Assembly (NCBI GenBank): GCA_959601025.1
Contig: CAUGOD010000016.1
Span: forward strand, 1 to 59,912
Direction of reading: 5' to 3'
DNA from: an uncultured Oscillospiraceae bacterium
GTDB taxonomy: Bacteria; Bacillota; Clostridia; Oscillospirales; Acutalibacteraceae
Length of the DNA stretch: 59,912 nt
Both the position numbers and the translations under genes were made by a program. Of the stretch, positions 1-7,778 are shown one piece after another (the first letter of the stretch is position 1; each line of letters starts with the position of its first letter). The notes beneath the pieces are model-generated. The model saw only the letters and a program-made list of their open reading frames with translations. It had not been told where the DNA came from and made no database searches.

Positions 1-77
1 TGGTCCGAGTGACAGGAGTCGAACCTGCGGCCTCTTGAACCCCATTCAAGCGCGCTACCAATCTGCGCTACACCCGG
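1..77 (-). tRNA. tRNA-Pro (anticodon GGG), CCA encoded
   Basis: The minus strand folds as a complete 77-nt cloverleaf. The acceptor strand CCGGGTG pairs with CACTCGG, followed by discriminator A and an encoded CCA at positions 1-3. The anticodon stem CTTGA/TCAAG encloses the loop ATGGGGT, so the anticodon is GGG with G at position 37, as expected for proline. The T-loop is TTCGACT. The 3' end coincides with the window edge. Confidence 0.96.
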
Positions 78-102
78 ATATTGTATTTTCTGCGCGAACA
101 AG

Positions 103-131
103 ATTATAGCACAGGGTTCGCGTAAAAGCAA
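103..131 (-). promoter_or_regulatory. Promoter of tRNA-Pro
   Basis: On the minus strand TTGCTT (126-131) and a perfect TATAAT (103-108) are separated by 17 nt. Transcription would start about 20 nt before the mature tRNA. It lies just downstream of the DUF1294 gene, so the tRNA probably has its own start. Confidence 0.7.
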
Positions 132-182
132 GAGAAAAATCCCGCCGACGGGAAAAATCTGCGGAGGAACGCCGCCTGCCGT

Positions 183-482
183 TCAAAACAGCGGAAAACG
201 GTCCGCCAGATACATGCTACCAATTATGACAGCCGCCTGCAGGATAAAGATCAACGGAATGCCCACCATGAATTTCCGTTTCCTCGTTTTATGATGAATG
301 AGCCGCATCGTCAGATACATCGCTGCGGAACCGCCCAGCGCGGATAGCAGGAGCAGGGTCGCCTCCGGTACCCGCCATTTATGCGTACCGGCGCGGCGCT
401 TGTCCGCAACCGTAACGGCCGCCGAAATCAGGCTGACCGCGGCGAAATAAACAAGCAGCAAATTTCGTACAGGCTCCGGCAT
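183..482 (-). CDS. DUF1294 family small membrane protein
   Basis: About 99 residues, with hydrophobic segments near both ends and a central segment, so an integral membrane protein. The conserved DUF1294 signature is visible: a DK pair, RVPE, a glycine-rich ALGGS segment, then RLIHHKTRKRKF followed by a GIPL segment. I place the start at 482 because GAAAGGA lies 9 nt before that ATG. An upstream ATG at 512 would add 10 residues but lacks a good ribosome site. The family has no established biochemical role. It is transcribed toward tRNA-Pro. A weak CCCG/CGGG hairpin followed by ATTTTT (about 140-160) may end its transcript. Confidence 0.88.
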   Translation of the reverse strand: MPEPVRNLLLVYFAAVSLISAAVTVADKRRAGTHKWRVPEATLLLLSALGGSAAMYLTMRLIHHKTRKRKFMVGIPLIFILQAAVIIGSMYLADRFPLF

Positions 483-694
483 CGTCAAGCATCCTTTCGG
501 CTCTTCGGGCATATATATCCTTAGCGTCCCGTAACCTTAACCGTCACGGTAACGCCCGCCGGTGGGACAAACCGAGCCCGAACGCTTCCGGCTGTTCCGC
601 CCGGCTTGTGTTTTTTTATTCTATTCATCCTACCCGATCCCGAGCGGCTTGTCAAGGAACCGGAGCGCCGACCGGACTTTTTGTCGAAAAACGG

Positions 695-723
695 TTGACC
701 GGCCGACGATTTGGCAATACAAT
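695..723 (+). promoter_or_regulatory. Promoter of the GH10-like lipoprotein gene
   Basis: TTGACC (695-700), a 17-nt spacer and TACAAT (718-723). The predicted transcript start near 730 leaves about 55 nt of leader before the TTG start at 788. Confidence 0.65.
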
Positions 724-787
724 GAGGAAAGCCGAAGGACCGAAAGGACGACGAAGGGAAACATCGCTTTTTCGGAGGTGTGAGCGC

Positions 788-2212
788 TTGTTGTACAGGA
801 GTATGGAAAAAGGGAAACGAAGAAACGCGCTGGCCGCCCTGGGCCTCTCCCTTTTGCTGTTTTGGCCGTGCGGATGTGCGGCGCCGAGAGAAAACGTTTC
901 CTCAGCGGTGGAAGACGTTGACCTCCTGCCAAGCGTTTCCGCCGAGGCTACCGCCTCGCTGATCGGCCCTGCGGTTTCTGCTCCGGGCCGTCTGAGCGCC
1001 GTCAGCCGCCGTCGGCTGGAAATCTCCGACGTTTTCCGCTCTCCGGGAACAACGGCTGCCGTACCCGGTCAGACGCCGAACAAGGAGGGGGAAGAGACGG
1101 AGGAATTCCGGGGCGTCTGGCTGTCCTATATCGAGCTGAACGCGATGCTGAAGGGAAAAAACGCCGAAGAGGCGGCCGCCGCGCTGGACGCGGTGATGGG
1201 AAACGCAGCCTCCTACGGTCTGAACGCCGTGGTTTTCCATGTCCGGGCGATGAGCGACGCCTATTACCAAAGCTCCCTTTTTCCGCCGGCCTCTGCGGCG
1301 AAGGCCCTGCTGGAAGGCGGGTTCGATCCGCTGTCTTACGCGGTCAAGTCGGCCCACGCGCATGGGTTGCAGCTTCACGCCTGGGTCAACCCCTACCGAA
1401 TCGGTGCGAACAAGGAGAACGCCGGCTGCGACGCGTTTTTCAGCGCTCCCTCCGGCAGTACAACCTATTACTACTATAATCCCGCGTCGGAAGAAGCACA
1501 GTCCCTCATCCTCCGTGGGGTAGAGGAAATTGTGACCAACTACGAGGTGGACGGGGTGCAGTTCGACGATTATTTCTACCCAAACAATCCGGAGGTGATC
1601 CCGCCCGATTCCCCCGCTGCCTTTGAAAAAGAGGACTATGCGGCCTATGTCGACGCAGGCGGCGCGCTCGGGATCGGCGACTGGCGGCGGGCGCAGGTGG
1701 ACGTGCTGGTGGCCGGCGTATACCAGCGGGTCCATGCACGGGAAGGCTGCGTATTTGGAATCAGCCCGGACTACAACGCCGACAAGGATTATTCCTCCCT
1801 CTACGCGGACGTAAAGGGATGGGCGGCCGCCGCCGGCTACCTGGACTATATCTGCCCGCAGATTTATTTCGGCTTTGAGAATTCGTCCGCCCCGTTTGAC
1901 CGGGCCGTGGCCGCCTGGACGGATTATCCCCGGCATCCCTCCGTACGGCTCTATGTAGGCCTGGGCCTGTACAAAACCGGCGTGTCTCCCGACGCCTATG
2001 CAGGCAAAGGAAAGGAAGAATGGGCCGGTCACAGCGATATCATGAAACGGTCGGTGGAGCTCCTGCGGGCAAACAACGCCGTGACCGGGATGGTTTTTTA
2101 CAGCTACAGCAGCTTCGACGCGGCGACCCGCTCCGCTGCTTCCGGACAGACCTACAGCGAGGAAGTCGGACGGCAGGAAGTCGAAAATCTCCTTTATTTA
2201 CTGCAAAATTAG
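788..2212 (+). CDS. GH10-like (GHL10/DUF187) family lipoprotein
   Basis: Predicted 474 residues, with a basic N-terminus, a hydrophobic stretch and a cysteine pair (PCGC) near residue 30, which suggests a membrane-anchored lipoprotein. After a low-complexity linker the GHL10 (PF02638) domain begins at FRGVWLSY. It carries the family motifs VFHVRAMSDAYY, LHAWVNPYR and VDGVQFDDYFYP, with paired Asp residues on a barrel strand, and ends with the QIYFGF and GMVFYSYSSF segments. The family resembles glycoside hydrolases and is thought to act on cell-wall or surface glycans; substrates are mostly unknown. I chose TTG at 788 because GGAGGTG lies 7 nt upstream. The internal ATG at 803 has a purine run almost touching it. 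The longer reading from 608 crosses the promoter and is unlikely. Confidence 0.88.
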   Translation: MLYRSMEKGKRRNALAALGLSLLLFWPCGCAAPRENVSSAVEDVDLLPSVSAEATASLIGPAVSAPGRLSAVSRRRLEISDVFRSPGTTAAVPGQTPNKEGEETEEFRGVWLSYIELNAMLKGKNAEEAAAALDAVMGNAASYGLNAVVFHVRAMSDAYYQSSLFPPASAAKALLEGGFDPLSYAVKSAHAHGLQLHAWVNPYRIGANKENAGCDAFFSAPSGSTTYYYYNPASEEAQSLILRGVEEIVTNYEVDGVQFDDYFYPNNPEVIPPDSPAAFEKEDYAAYVDAGGALGIGDWRRAQVDVLVAGVYQRVHAREGCVFGISPDYNADKDYSSLYADVKGWAAAAGYLDYICPQIYFGFENSSAPFDRAVAAWTDYPRHPSVRLYVGLGLYKTGVSPDAYAGKGKEEWAGHSDIMKRSVELLRANNAVTGMVFYSYSSFDAATRSAASGQTYSEEVGRQEVENLLYLLQN

Positions 2213-2332
2213 ATGCAATTTGTTATTAATCGACACGTATATACATTTTGTAATGTCTACCCTGCGCTCTGACCGCCTGGCCGGTAAGCGCTTCAGGGAG
2301 CCTACGAAGTCCAAAAGGAAGGATCGGAAACC

Positions 2333-3211
2333 ATGCAAGGGACGGTATTTGATATTCAGCGATTTTGTCTGGACGACGGGCCGGGCATCCGCACCACCGT
2401 ATTTCTCAAGGGTTGTATGCTCCGCTGCGCCTGGTGCCATAACCCGGAATCCCTCTCCGACAAAGTGCAGCTCGCCTATTACGACAGCAAGTGCGTCCGA
2501 TGCGGCCGATGCGCCGCCGTCTGCCCGCAGGGCGTTCACTCCTTTCCGCCGGAGGGAACGCACCGGGTGGATTTTGCCGCCTGCGTCGCCTGTGGAAAAT
2601 GTGTGAACGCCTGCCCCGCCGGCGCGCTCGCCCTGCTCGGACGGCGGATGGAAGCGGCTGACGTGATTGCCCAAGTGATGAAGGACGAGGCGTATTACCG
2701 CCATTCGGGCGGCGGGGTGACCTTTTCGGGCGGAGAGCCCACCATGCAGTTCGCCTTTCTGAAGGAGCTGCTGCATCTGGCGAAGGAGCAGGGACTCCAT
2801 ACCTGCATCGAAACCAACGGCTGTCTGGCTCCCAGCCGGATGCGGGAGCTGCTGCCAGAGATTGATCTGGTGCTGCTGGATTACAAAATGACCGATGAGG
2901 CCATGCACCGGCAGTATGTGGGGATAGACCGTTCCGTCGTGCTCGCCGCCTTCGCCCTGCTGGGGGAGGAAAAACAGCCGGTAGTGCTGCGCGCGCCGAT
3001 TATCCCCGGGCTGAACGACAATGAGGAGCATTTTGCCGCTATCCGCGCTCTGAAGGCAAAGTACCCGAATATCCTGCGGGCGCAGGTAATGCCCTATCAC
3101 ACCATCGGCCGGGGAAAATACGGGGAAATCGGCCTGCCCTATTCTCTGTCCTCCCTGGAAAACGCCACAGAGGAACAGCGCGCTGCCTGGCAGGCGCAGG
3201 TAGATGGGTGA
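2333..3211 (+). CDS. Glycyl-radical enzyme activating protein (radical SAM, PflA type)
   Basis: 292 residues. The radical-SAM motif CxxxCxxC is C28, C32, C35, and two inserted ferredoxin-type clusters follow: CVRCGRC..CP (C54-C64) and CVACGKC..CP (C84-C94). The GGGVTFSGGE segment that binds the SAM methionine is present. Enzymes of this layout use SAM and a 4Fe-4S cluster to put a glycyl radical on a partner such as a pyruvate formate-lyase, choline lyase or diol dehydratase homologue. No glycyl-radical enzyme lies in the window, so the partner is elsewhere and the substrate class cannot be assigned. The ATG at 2333 follows GGAAGGA by 9 nt. A Crp-type palindrome begins 4 nt after the stop codon. 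Confidence 0.93.
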   Translation: MQGTVFDIQRFCLDDGPGIRTTVFLKGCMLRCAWCHNPESLSDKVQLAYYDSKCVRCGRCAAVCPQGVHSFPPEGTHRVDFAACVACGKCVNACPAGALALLGRRMEAADVIAQVMKDEAYYRHSGGGVTFSGGEPTMQFAFLKELLHLAKEQGLHTCIETNGCLAPSRMRELLPEIDLVLLDYKMTDEAMHRQYVGIDRSVVLAAFALLGEEKQPVVLRAPIIPGLNDNEEHFAAIRALKAKYPNILRAQVMPYHTIGRGKYGEIGLPYSLSSLENATEEQRAAWQAQVDG

Positions 3212-3214
3212 AAA

Positions 3215-3230
3215 TGTCTCATTTGGGACA
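3215..3230. promoter_or_regulatory. Upstream Crp/Fnr-type palindrome (imperfect copy)
   Basis: TGTCTCATTTGGGACA differs at two positions from the perfect palindrome at 3323-3338. It lies between the activase stop codon and its terminator, centred 108 bp from the second copy. Two near-identical palindromes beside a Crp-family gene suggest autoregulation; this is inference. Confidence 0.6.
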
Positions 3231-3240
3231 CATAATACAA

Positions 3241-3267
3241 AAACCGCTGGGGAACCAGCGGTTTTTT
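3241..3267 (+). terminator. Terminator after the activase gene
   Basis: A perfect 10-bp stem AAACCGCTGG / CCAGCGGTTT with a GGAA loop and a T run. Confidence 0.9.
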
Positions 3268-3282
3268 CTGTGCTTTCAGGGC

Positions 3283-3310
3283 TTGCAAAAGCAACCGGAA
3301 CTGGTATAAT
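3283..3310 (+). promoter_or_regulatory. Promoter of the Crp/Fnr-family gene
   Basis: TTGCAA (3283-3288), 16-nt spacer, perfect TATAAT (3305-3310). The start would fall near 3317, so the palindrome at 3323 lies just inside the transcribed region. Confidence 0.75.
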
Positions 3311-3322
3311 AAGCCTGTAAAG

Positions 3323-3338
3323 TGTCCCATATGGGACA
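3323..3338. promoter_or_regulatory. Crp/Fnr-type operator, perfect palindrome
   Basis: TGTCCCATATGGGACA is a perfect 16-bp palindrome immediately downstream of the predicted transcription start of the Crp-family gene. That position fits repression by roadblock, probably autorepression. Confidence 0.75.
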
Positions 3339-3362
3339 GAATTGAGAAGGGCGGAACAGCCG

Positions 3363-4070
3363 ATGACCAAGCCGACCGATTCCTCCGGGGCGCCGTTTTC
3401 TCCGGCAGAGCCTCTTGCTCCTGAAAGAATCTTCCTCTTCCGGGGAATGCCGGAGACGGAAGCGCGGGAGCTGCTGCACGATCTGCCTGTCCCCCGGGCA
3501 TACCGTAAGGGGGAAGCGATCTACACCCGGCACGATTTCCGGCGGGCGCTGGGGGTCGTGCTCTCCGGCCGGGCAGAAGCGGTCCGCACAACCGACGGCC
3601 GGCGGGTGCTGATGAACCAGTTCGGGCCGGGGGATTGCTTTGGCGCGGCGGCGCTCTACGGCGGCGGCGAGGATTATGTGACCGAGGTATCGGCCCTGGC
3701 CGACTGCACGGTCTTGTTCCTGCCGCAGGAAACGGTAACCGACCTGATGAAACGGGATTTCCGGGTGGCGGAAAACTATATCCGTTTTCTTTCCGACCGG
3801 CTCCGCTTTCTCAACCGGCGAATCGCCGGCTTCACCGGCGGCGCGGCCGACCGGCGGCTGGCCCGGTATCTGCTGGAGCATGGCGGGGAGGACGGCGCGG
3901 CCGCCCTTCCGCGGAGCATGGTGGAGCTGGCGGCAGCGCTGAACGTCGGGCGTTCCAGCCTGTACCGCTCGTTGGACGCGCTGGCGGAAGCCGGCCTGAT
4001 CCGGCGGGAGGGGCGGCGGATCGCCGTCATTGATCCGGTTCGTTTGCAGGATGCGGCTGGCGCGGAATAG
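3363..4070 (+). CDS. Crp/Fnr family transcriptional regulator
   Basis: 235 residues. The N-terminal half is a cyclic-nucleotide-binding-type beta barrel (YRKGEAIYTRHD, GVVLSGRAEAV, NQFGPGDCFGAAALYGG). A dimerisation helix follows, then a C-terminal winged helix-turn-helix (MVELAAALNVGRSSLYRSLDALAEAGLIRREG). There is no obvious four-cysteine Fnr cluster, so the signal is unknown. The ATG at 3363 has GAAGGGCGG 8 nt upstream; a TTG at 3342 would overlap the operator and is less likely. The gene sits between an activase and an ABC importer and could control either. The flanking palindromes argue at least for self-regulation. Confidence 0.93.
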   Translation: MTKPTDSSGAPFSPAEPLAPERIFLFRGMPETEARELLHDLPVPRAYRKGEAIYTRHDFRRALGVVLSGRAEAVRTTDGRRVLMNQFGPGDCFGAAALYGGGEDYVTEVSALADCTVLFLPQETVTDLMKRDFRVAENYIRFLSDRLRFLNRRIAGFTGGAADRRLARYLLEHGGEDGAAALPRSMVELAAALNVGRSSLYRSLDALAEAGLIRREGRRIAVIDPVRLQDAAGAE

Positions 4071-4151
4071 CGTCGGCCCGCCTGAAATGATAATACAGCA
4101 TAACCCATTGGATTTATTCGGAACAATTCCGGAAAAGAAAGGTTGAGAGCA

Positions 4152-5216
4152 ATGACAGGTATGACTGGGATGAAGGTCGGGAAAAGAGGCCTGGCGCTGC
4201 TGGCCGCCGTCCTGATGGCGGCGTCGGCATTCGCGGGCTGCAGCAGCGGCAAGGAGACGGAAAGCGCCGGTTCCACGGTGTCCTCCGCCGCGTCCACCAC
4301 CAGCGCCGCGCAGAAGACCGCCGTGAACGTGTTCGCCATCAAAGGTCCGACGGGGGTCGGTATGGTAAACCTGATGGCGGCGAACGATGCCAAAACAGCG
4401 GCGAACGACTATACCTTCCAGGTGGTTTCCTCCCCGGAGGAGGTCGTGGCGAAGATCGGCAACGGGGAAGCGGATATCGCCGCCGTCCCGACCAACCTCG
4501 CTTCCTCGCTGTATAAGAAGACGAGCGGCAAGGTGCAGATGCTGGCGGTCAACACCCTCGGCGTGCTGTACATCATGGAAAACGGCGACTCCATTCAGTC
4601 GGTCGCCGACTTGAGGGGCAAGACCATTTATTCCACCGGCAAGGGCGCCAACCCGGAGTATGTCCTGCGGTACATTCTGGAGAAAAACGGGATCGACCCG
4701 GATAAGGACGTAACACTGGAATTCCGTTCCGAAAACGACGAGCTGGCCACCCTGCTTGCCAGCGGCGAGGCGAAGGTGGCGCTGGTTCCGGAGCCGGTGG
4801 TGACCACCGTCAAGACCAAGAACGCCGATCTGCGCACCGCGCTGAACATGACCGAGGAATGGGATAAGGCCGCCGGCGGAGAAAGCAAGCTGATGATGGG
4901 CTGTGTAATCGCCCGCAAGGAGTTCGTCGACCAGAATCCCGACGCGGTGAAGGCTTTCCTCGCCGAGTATAAGGCGTCCATTGAGAAGACGACCGCCGAC
5001 ATTGAGGGCAGCGCCGCGCTGTGCGAGCAGTATGAGATCATTCCCAAGGCGGCGGTTGCCAAAGCGGCGATTCCGGGCTGCAACTTGACCTATGTGGACG
5101 GGGATGCTATGATGAAGCAGATCAAGGGGTATTTCGACGTGCTGTTCGCCGCGAATCCCCAGTCCATCGGAGGAGCGCTGCCGGATGATGCGTTCTACTA
5201 CAACGCCTCAAAATAA
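4152..5216 (+). CDS. ABC transporter substrate-binding lipoprotein (NMT1/SsuA-like)
   Basis: 354 residues. The signal peptide ends in a lipobox (AFAGC, Cys30), followed by a Ser/Thr-rich linker. The remainder is an NMT1/THI5/SsuA-type periplasmic-binding fold: residues GPTGVGMVNLM line the start of lobe one, with EADIAAVPTNLAS and DLRGKTIYSTGKGANPEYVLRYIL typical of this family. It would capture a small organic solute outside the membrane and deliver it to the permease encoded next. The substrate (sulfonate, nitrate, thiamine precursor or other) cannot be read from the sequence. AAAGG lies 9 nt before the ATG at 4152. The 3' end overlaps the permease gene by 32 nt. Confidence 0.92.
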   Translation: MTGMTGMKVGKRGLALLAAVLMAASAFAGCSSGKETESAGSTVSSAASTTSAAQKTAVNVFAIKGPTGVGMVNLMAANDAKTAANDYTFQVVSSPEEVVAKIGNGEADIAAVPTNLASSLYKKTSGKVQMLAVNTLGVLYIMENGDSIQSVADLRGKTIYSTGKGANPEYVLRYILEKNGIDPDKDVTLEFRSENDELATLLASGEAKVALVPEPVVTTVKTKNADLRTALNMTEEWDKAAGGESKLMMGCVIARKEFVDQNPDAVKAFLAEYKASIEKTTADIEGSAALCEQYEIIPKAAVAKAAIPGCNLTYVDGDAMMKQIKGYFDVLFAANPQSIGGALPDDAFYYNASK

Positions 5217-5991
5217 ACCGAAGTTTCCCGGCTTTGTCCGGCGGCTTGCCGCCGGCGTCGGCGTGCTGGTCTTCTGGCTGGCCGTCTGGCAGGGAATCAG
5301 TATGCTGGTGGCGCAGGAACTGTTGGTTCCTGCGCCATTGGTGGTTGCGCGCGCTTTCGGACAGCTGGCGGGAACCGCCGCTTTCTGGACGGCGGCGGGG
5401 CATTCCCTTCTCCGGGTGATGGAAGGCTTCCTTCTCGCAGTGGCGGCGGGCTGTCTGCTCAGCGTGCTGACCACCCGCTTCCGCGCGGCGAGGGCGCTGC
5501 TCTCCCCGCTGCTGCACATTGTCCGGGCCGCGCCGGTCGCTTCCTTTATCATTCTGGCGCTGGTGTGGATCAAAACCAATACTCTGCCGGTGTTTATCTC
5601 GTTCCTGATGGTGGCACCGGTGGTTTGGGGGAATGTGGAAAAGGGAATTCAGGCCACCGATCCCCACCTGCTCGAAATGGCGCGAACCTACCGATTCGGC
5701 CCGCTGAAAACCCTGCGGCGGGTTCGCATTCCTTCGGTCATGCCGTATTTCATGGCGGCCTGCACCACCGGCCTTGGCTTTGCCTGGAAGTCGGGGATCG
5801 CCGCGGAGGTCATCTGCCGCCCGGCCCAATCGATCGGGAAGAATCTGCAGGATGCAAAGCTCACCCTGGAAACGCCGGATGTGTTTGCCTGGACGATCAC
5901 GGTGGTGGTGCTCAGCCTGCTGCTGGAAAAGCTTCTGGTGGCCGCCGCCCGCCGCTTTGGACGGCGGTACGGCGTAGAGGGCGGGCGATAA
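5185..5991 (+). CDS. ABC transporter permease (SsuC/TauC-like)
   Basis: 268 residues with about six membrane segments. The BPD_transp_1 coupling region is visible as MARTYRFGPLKTLRRVRIPSVMPYFMAAC..GLGFAWKSGIAAEV, the EAA-type loop that contacts the ATPase. Its start overlaps the end of the binding-protein gene, with GGAGGAG about 9 nt upstream, so translation is coupled. An alternative start one codon downstream is possible. Confidence 0.92.
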   Translation: MMRSTTTPQNKPKFPGFVRRLAAGVGVLVFWLAVWQGISMLVAQELLVPAPLVVARAFGQLAGTAAFWTAAGHSLLRVMEGFLLAVAAGCLLSVLTTRFRAARALLSPLLHIVRAAPVASFIILALVWIKTNTLPVFISFLMVAPVVWGNVEKGIQATDPHLLEMARTYRFGPLKTLRRVRIPSVMPYFMAACTTGLGFAWKSGIAAEVICRPAQSIGKNLQDAKLTLETPDVFAWTITVVVLSLLLEKLLVAAARRFGRRYGVEGGR

Positions 5992-6061
5992 ATCGTCCGG
6001 GGACGATGACCGTCCAGGACGGTAAGCATCCAATAAAACCGGCGGAAAGGAGACAGAGAGA

Positions 6062-6685
6062 ATGGCCATCGCACTTCAGCGGGTAAACTTTTCCTACCCC
6101 GACGGCACGGCGGTGCTGCGGGATTTCTCCCTCACCCTGCCGGAGCAGGGGACAATCTGCCTGTTCGGTCCTTCTGGCTGCGGAAAAACCACCCTGCTGC
6201 GTCTGCTCGCGGGGCTGGAAACGCCGCAGGCGGGCCGGATTGTGGAGACAGCGGCGGATCGGCCTGTCCCCTCCCTGCGGGCGTCCATGGTTTTTCAGGA
6301 AAATCGCCTTCTGCCCTGGGATACGGCGCTGGAAAACGTCGCTTCGGTACTGGAGGGGCCGGACGCCTCCTCCCTTGCCATGAGCTGGCTGGAGCGGGTC
6401 GGGCTGGCGGATGCGACCGGGAAGCGGCCGTCCGAGCTGAGCGGCGGCATGCAGCGGCGGGTGGCGATCGCCCGGGCATTGGTCTTTCCCTCCGATCTTC
6501 TGATTCTTGACGAACCCTTTGCCGGTCTGGACGAGGGCCTCTGGACCTCCATTGCGTCGCTGATAGCGGCCGGGAGTTCCGCGCGTCCCACCGTGCTGGT
6601 CACCCATGTGCGGGAAGAAGCCGAGGTGATGAACGCCCGCATCCTCCGTCTGGATGGGCCGCCTCTACGGATCGTGGAGGATTAG
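6062..6685 (+). CDS. ABC transporter ATP-binding protein (SsuB/TauB-like)
   Basis: 207 residues, compact for the family. Walker A GPSGCGKTT (36-44), the Q-loop in VFQE, signature LSGGMQRR (126-133) and Walker B LLILDEP (146-152) are all intact, as is the switch His in LVTHVREEA. It powers uptake through the preceding permease. GAAAGGAG lies upstream of the ATG, and the gene follows the permease by 70 bp, so the three genes form one importer operon. Confidence 0.94.
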   Translation: MAIALQRVNFSYPDGTAVLRDFSLTLPEQGTICLFGPSGCGKTTLLRLLAGLETPQAGRIVETAADRPVPSLRASMVFQENRLLPWDTALENVASVLEGPDASSLAMSWLERVGLADATGKRPSELSGGMQRRVAIARALVFPSDLLILDEPFAGLDEGLWTSIASLIAAGSSARPTVLVTHVREEAEVMNARILRLDGPPLRIVED

Positions 6686-6773
6686 CGAAAAAGGAAACCC
6701 CGGCCGAACCGGCGGGGCGGACGGAGGAAGGCGGCCGGGCGGAGAAAAAGTCGAAAAAATCCGTCCGCAGGGC

Positions 6774-6802
6774 TTGACAATTCCCGGTTTTTCGTCTAAT
6801 AT
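6774..6802 (+). promoter_or_regulatory. Promoter of tRNA-Ala
   Basis: Consensus TTGACA (6774-6779), 17-nt spacer, TAATAT (6797-6802). The start would be about 45 nt before the mature tRNA. Confidence 0.85.
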
Positions 6803-6855
6803 ATATCCGGTCGGTACGGTATCGTCCGGCAGGACAATTGCATAGGGTTCCATAT

Positions 6856-6931
6856 GGGGGTGTAGCTCAGTTGGGAGAGCGTTCGGTTCGCATCCGAGAG
6901 GTCAGGGGTTCGAATCCCCTCATCTCCACCA
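6856..6931 (+). tRNA. tRNA-Ala (anticodon CGC), CCA encoded
   Basis: A 76-nt cloverleaf. The acceptor GGGGGTG pairs with CATCTCC and includes the G3-U70 wobble that identifies alanine tRNAs. The anticodon loop TTCGCAT gives CGC, reading GCG codons. The T-loop is TTCGAAT and the CCA is encoded at 6929-6931. A CGC isoacceptor fits a GC-rich genome. Confidence 0.96.
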
Positions 6932-6944
6932 ATCAAAGCACAAA

Positions 6945-6995
6945 CTTAGATACGAAAATAGCTCTCCATTCTGGAGAGCCATTTTTGTATCTAAG
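6945..6995. terminator. Long inverted repeat / terminator after tRNA-Ala
   Basis: Arms 6945-6967 and 6973-6995 are near-perfect complements (about 21 of 23 bp) around a 5-nt loop. The inner stem GCTCTCC/GGAGAGC is followed by CATTTTT. This probably ends the tRNA transcript. Confidence 0.8.
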
Positions 6996-7032
6996 CCCGG
7001 GAACCTGTATTTATTCGGTTTCCGGGCTTTTT
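6995..7032 (+). terminator. Second terminator after tRNA-Ala
   Basis: GCCCGGGAACC pairs with GGTTTCCGGGC (one G-T wobble) around an 11-nt loop, followed by TTTTT. It starts where the previous inverted repeat ends, giving back-to-back terminators. Confidence 0.85.
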
Positions 7033-7050
7033 CTGTTTCTATGGCGGGCG

Positions 7051-7349
7051 ATGCACCGGCCTAAAATTCCGGCCAGTTACATAGCAACCCGCAGAGAATA
7101 CCCGGAGCATCCCGATTTTGCACACACCTATTTATAGAGGAATTTACCATCACGCTGACATGGCCCCTGGACACTATGCCTACCAACACCTGTTATGTAC
7201 TTAAAGACGGCAATAAAGATATGAATGATATGAACAGAGCGGACACCCTCATCGCCGAATCCGGGCAGTTATCATATCCAGGCAAAGTGGGCGGAGAGCT
7301 TTGGGCCGATTTCGAGGTTATAATTAAGGAAGCATCTCAAAATCCTTAG
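7051..7349 (+). pseudogene. Possible frameshifted coding remnant of unknown family
   Basis: An ATG at 7051 opens a short reading frame (MHRPKIPASYIATRREYPEH..) that stops at 7137. The next frame is open from about 7080 to a stop at 7347-7349 and has protein-like composition, including NMNRADTLIAESGQ-like and PGKVGGELWADFEVI segments. The two together look like one small gene broken by a frameshift. I recognise no family, and no clear ribosome site precedes it. Confidence 0.3.
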
Positions 7350-7778
7350 TATATTTTTTAGATAAACATGGAATATTGACAGAACCTTCTCTTAATGTCG
7401 CCGCTTTGCCCGGCGTATTACGATGCGATCCCTCAGACTTAGAAGCGAGCCCTTTCCACCGGGAACCGCCTGACCGAAATCTGGTGAAGCCGCTCCTAAA
7501 TGGGCATCCTCTCCGGGAAGCATCGCATAAGCGGGTTTTAGCCCTATGGGCAGTTATCCCGTGGAAGACATGCCGATTGGTTTGGGTGCGAATCGGCAGC
7601 AAACAGGCTTCGCCCGACAGGTTCGCACTCGAATGGAATGAAAAAGGAAGGAAAATGGGGCGCAATTTCCGCACCATTTTTCTTTTTCCCTCCAGAGAGA
7701 AGCGCATAAGCTTAACGGCATTCGTTTTATATTGTGTATTCATTATATAAACCGCCGTATCCTTTGTGTGTTTTTGCC
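7350..7778 (+). promoter_or_regulatory. CRISPR leader region and non-coding upstream DNA
   Basis: No convincing gene. The stretch contains a hairpin with arms GTGCGAA/TTCGCAC (7586-7628). The last 120 bp or so become AT-rich before the first repeat (cattcgttttatattgtg and following). Because the degenerate repeats are at the right end of the array, this left side is the expected leader, where new spacers enter and transcription begins. A promoter could not be pinned down. Confidence 0.55.

Noticed and set aside
7376..7750. 124-residue plus-strand frame before the CRISPR array
   Set aside because: No ribosome site or recognisable domain, and it runs through a hairpin and the AT-rich leader; treated as non-coding.
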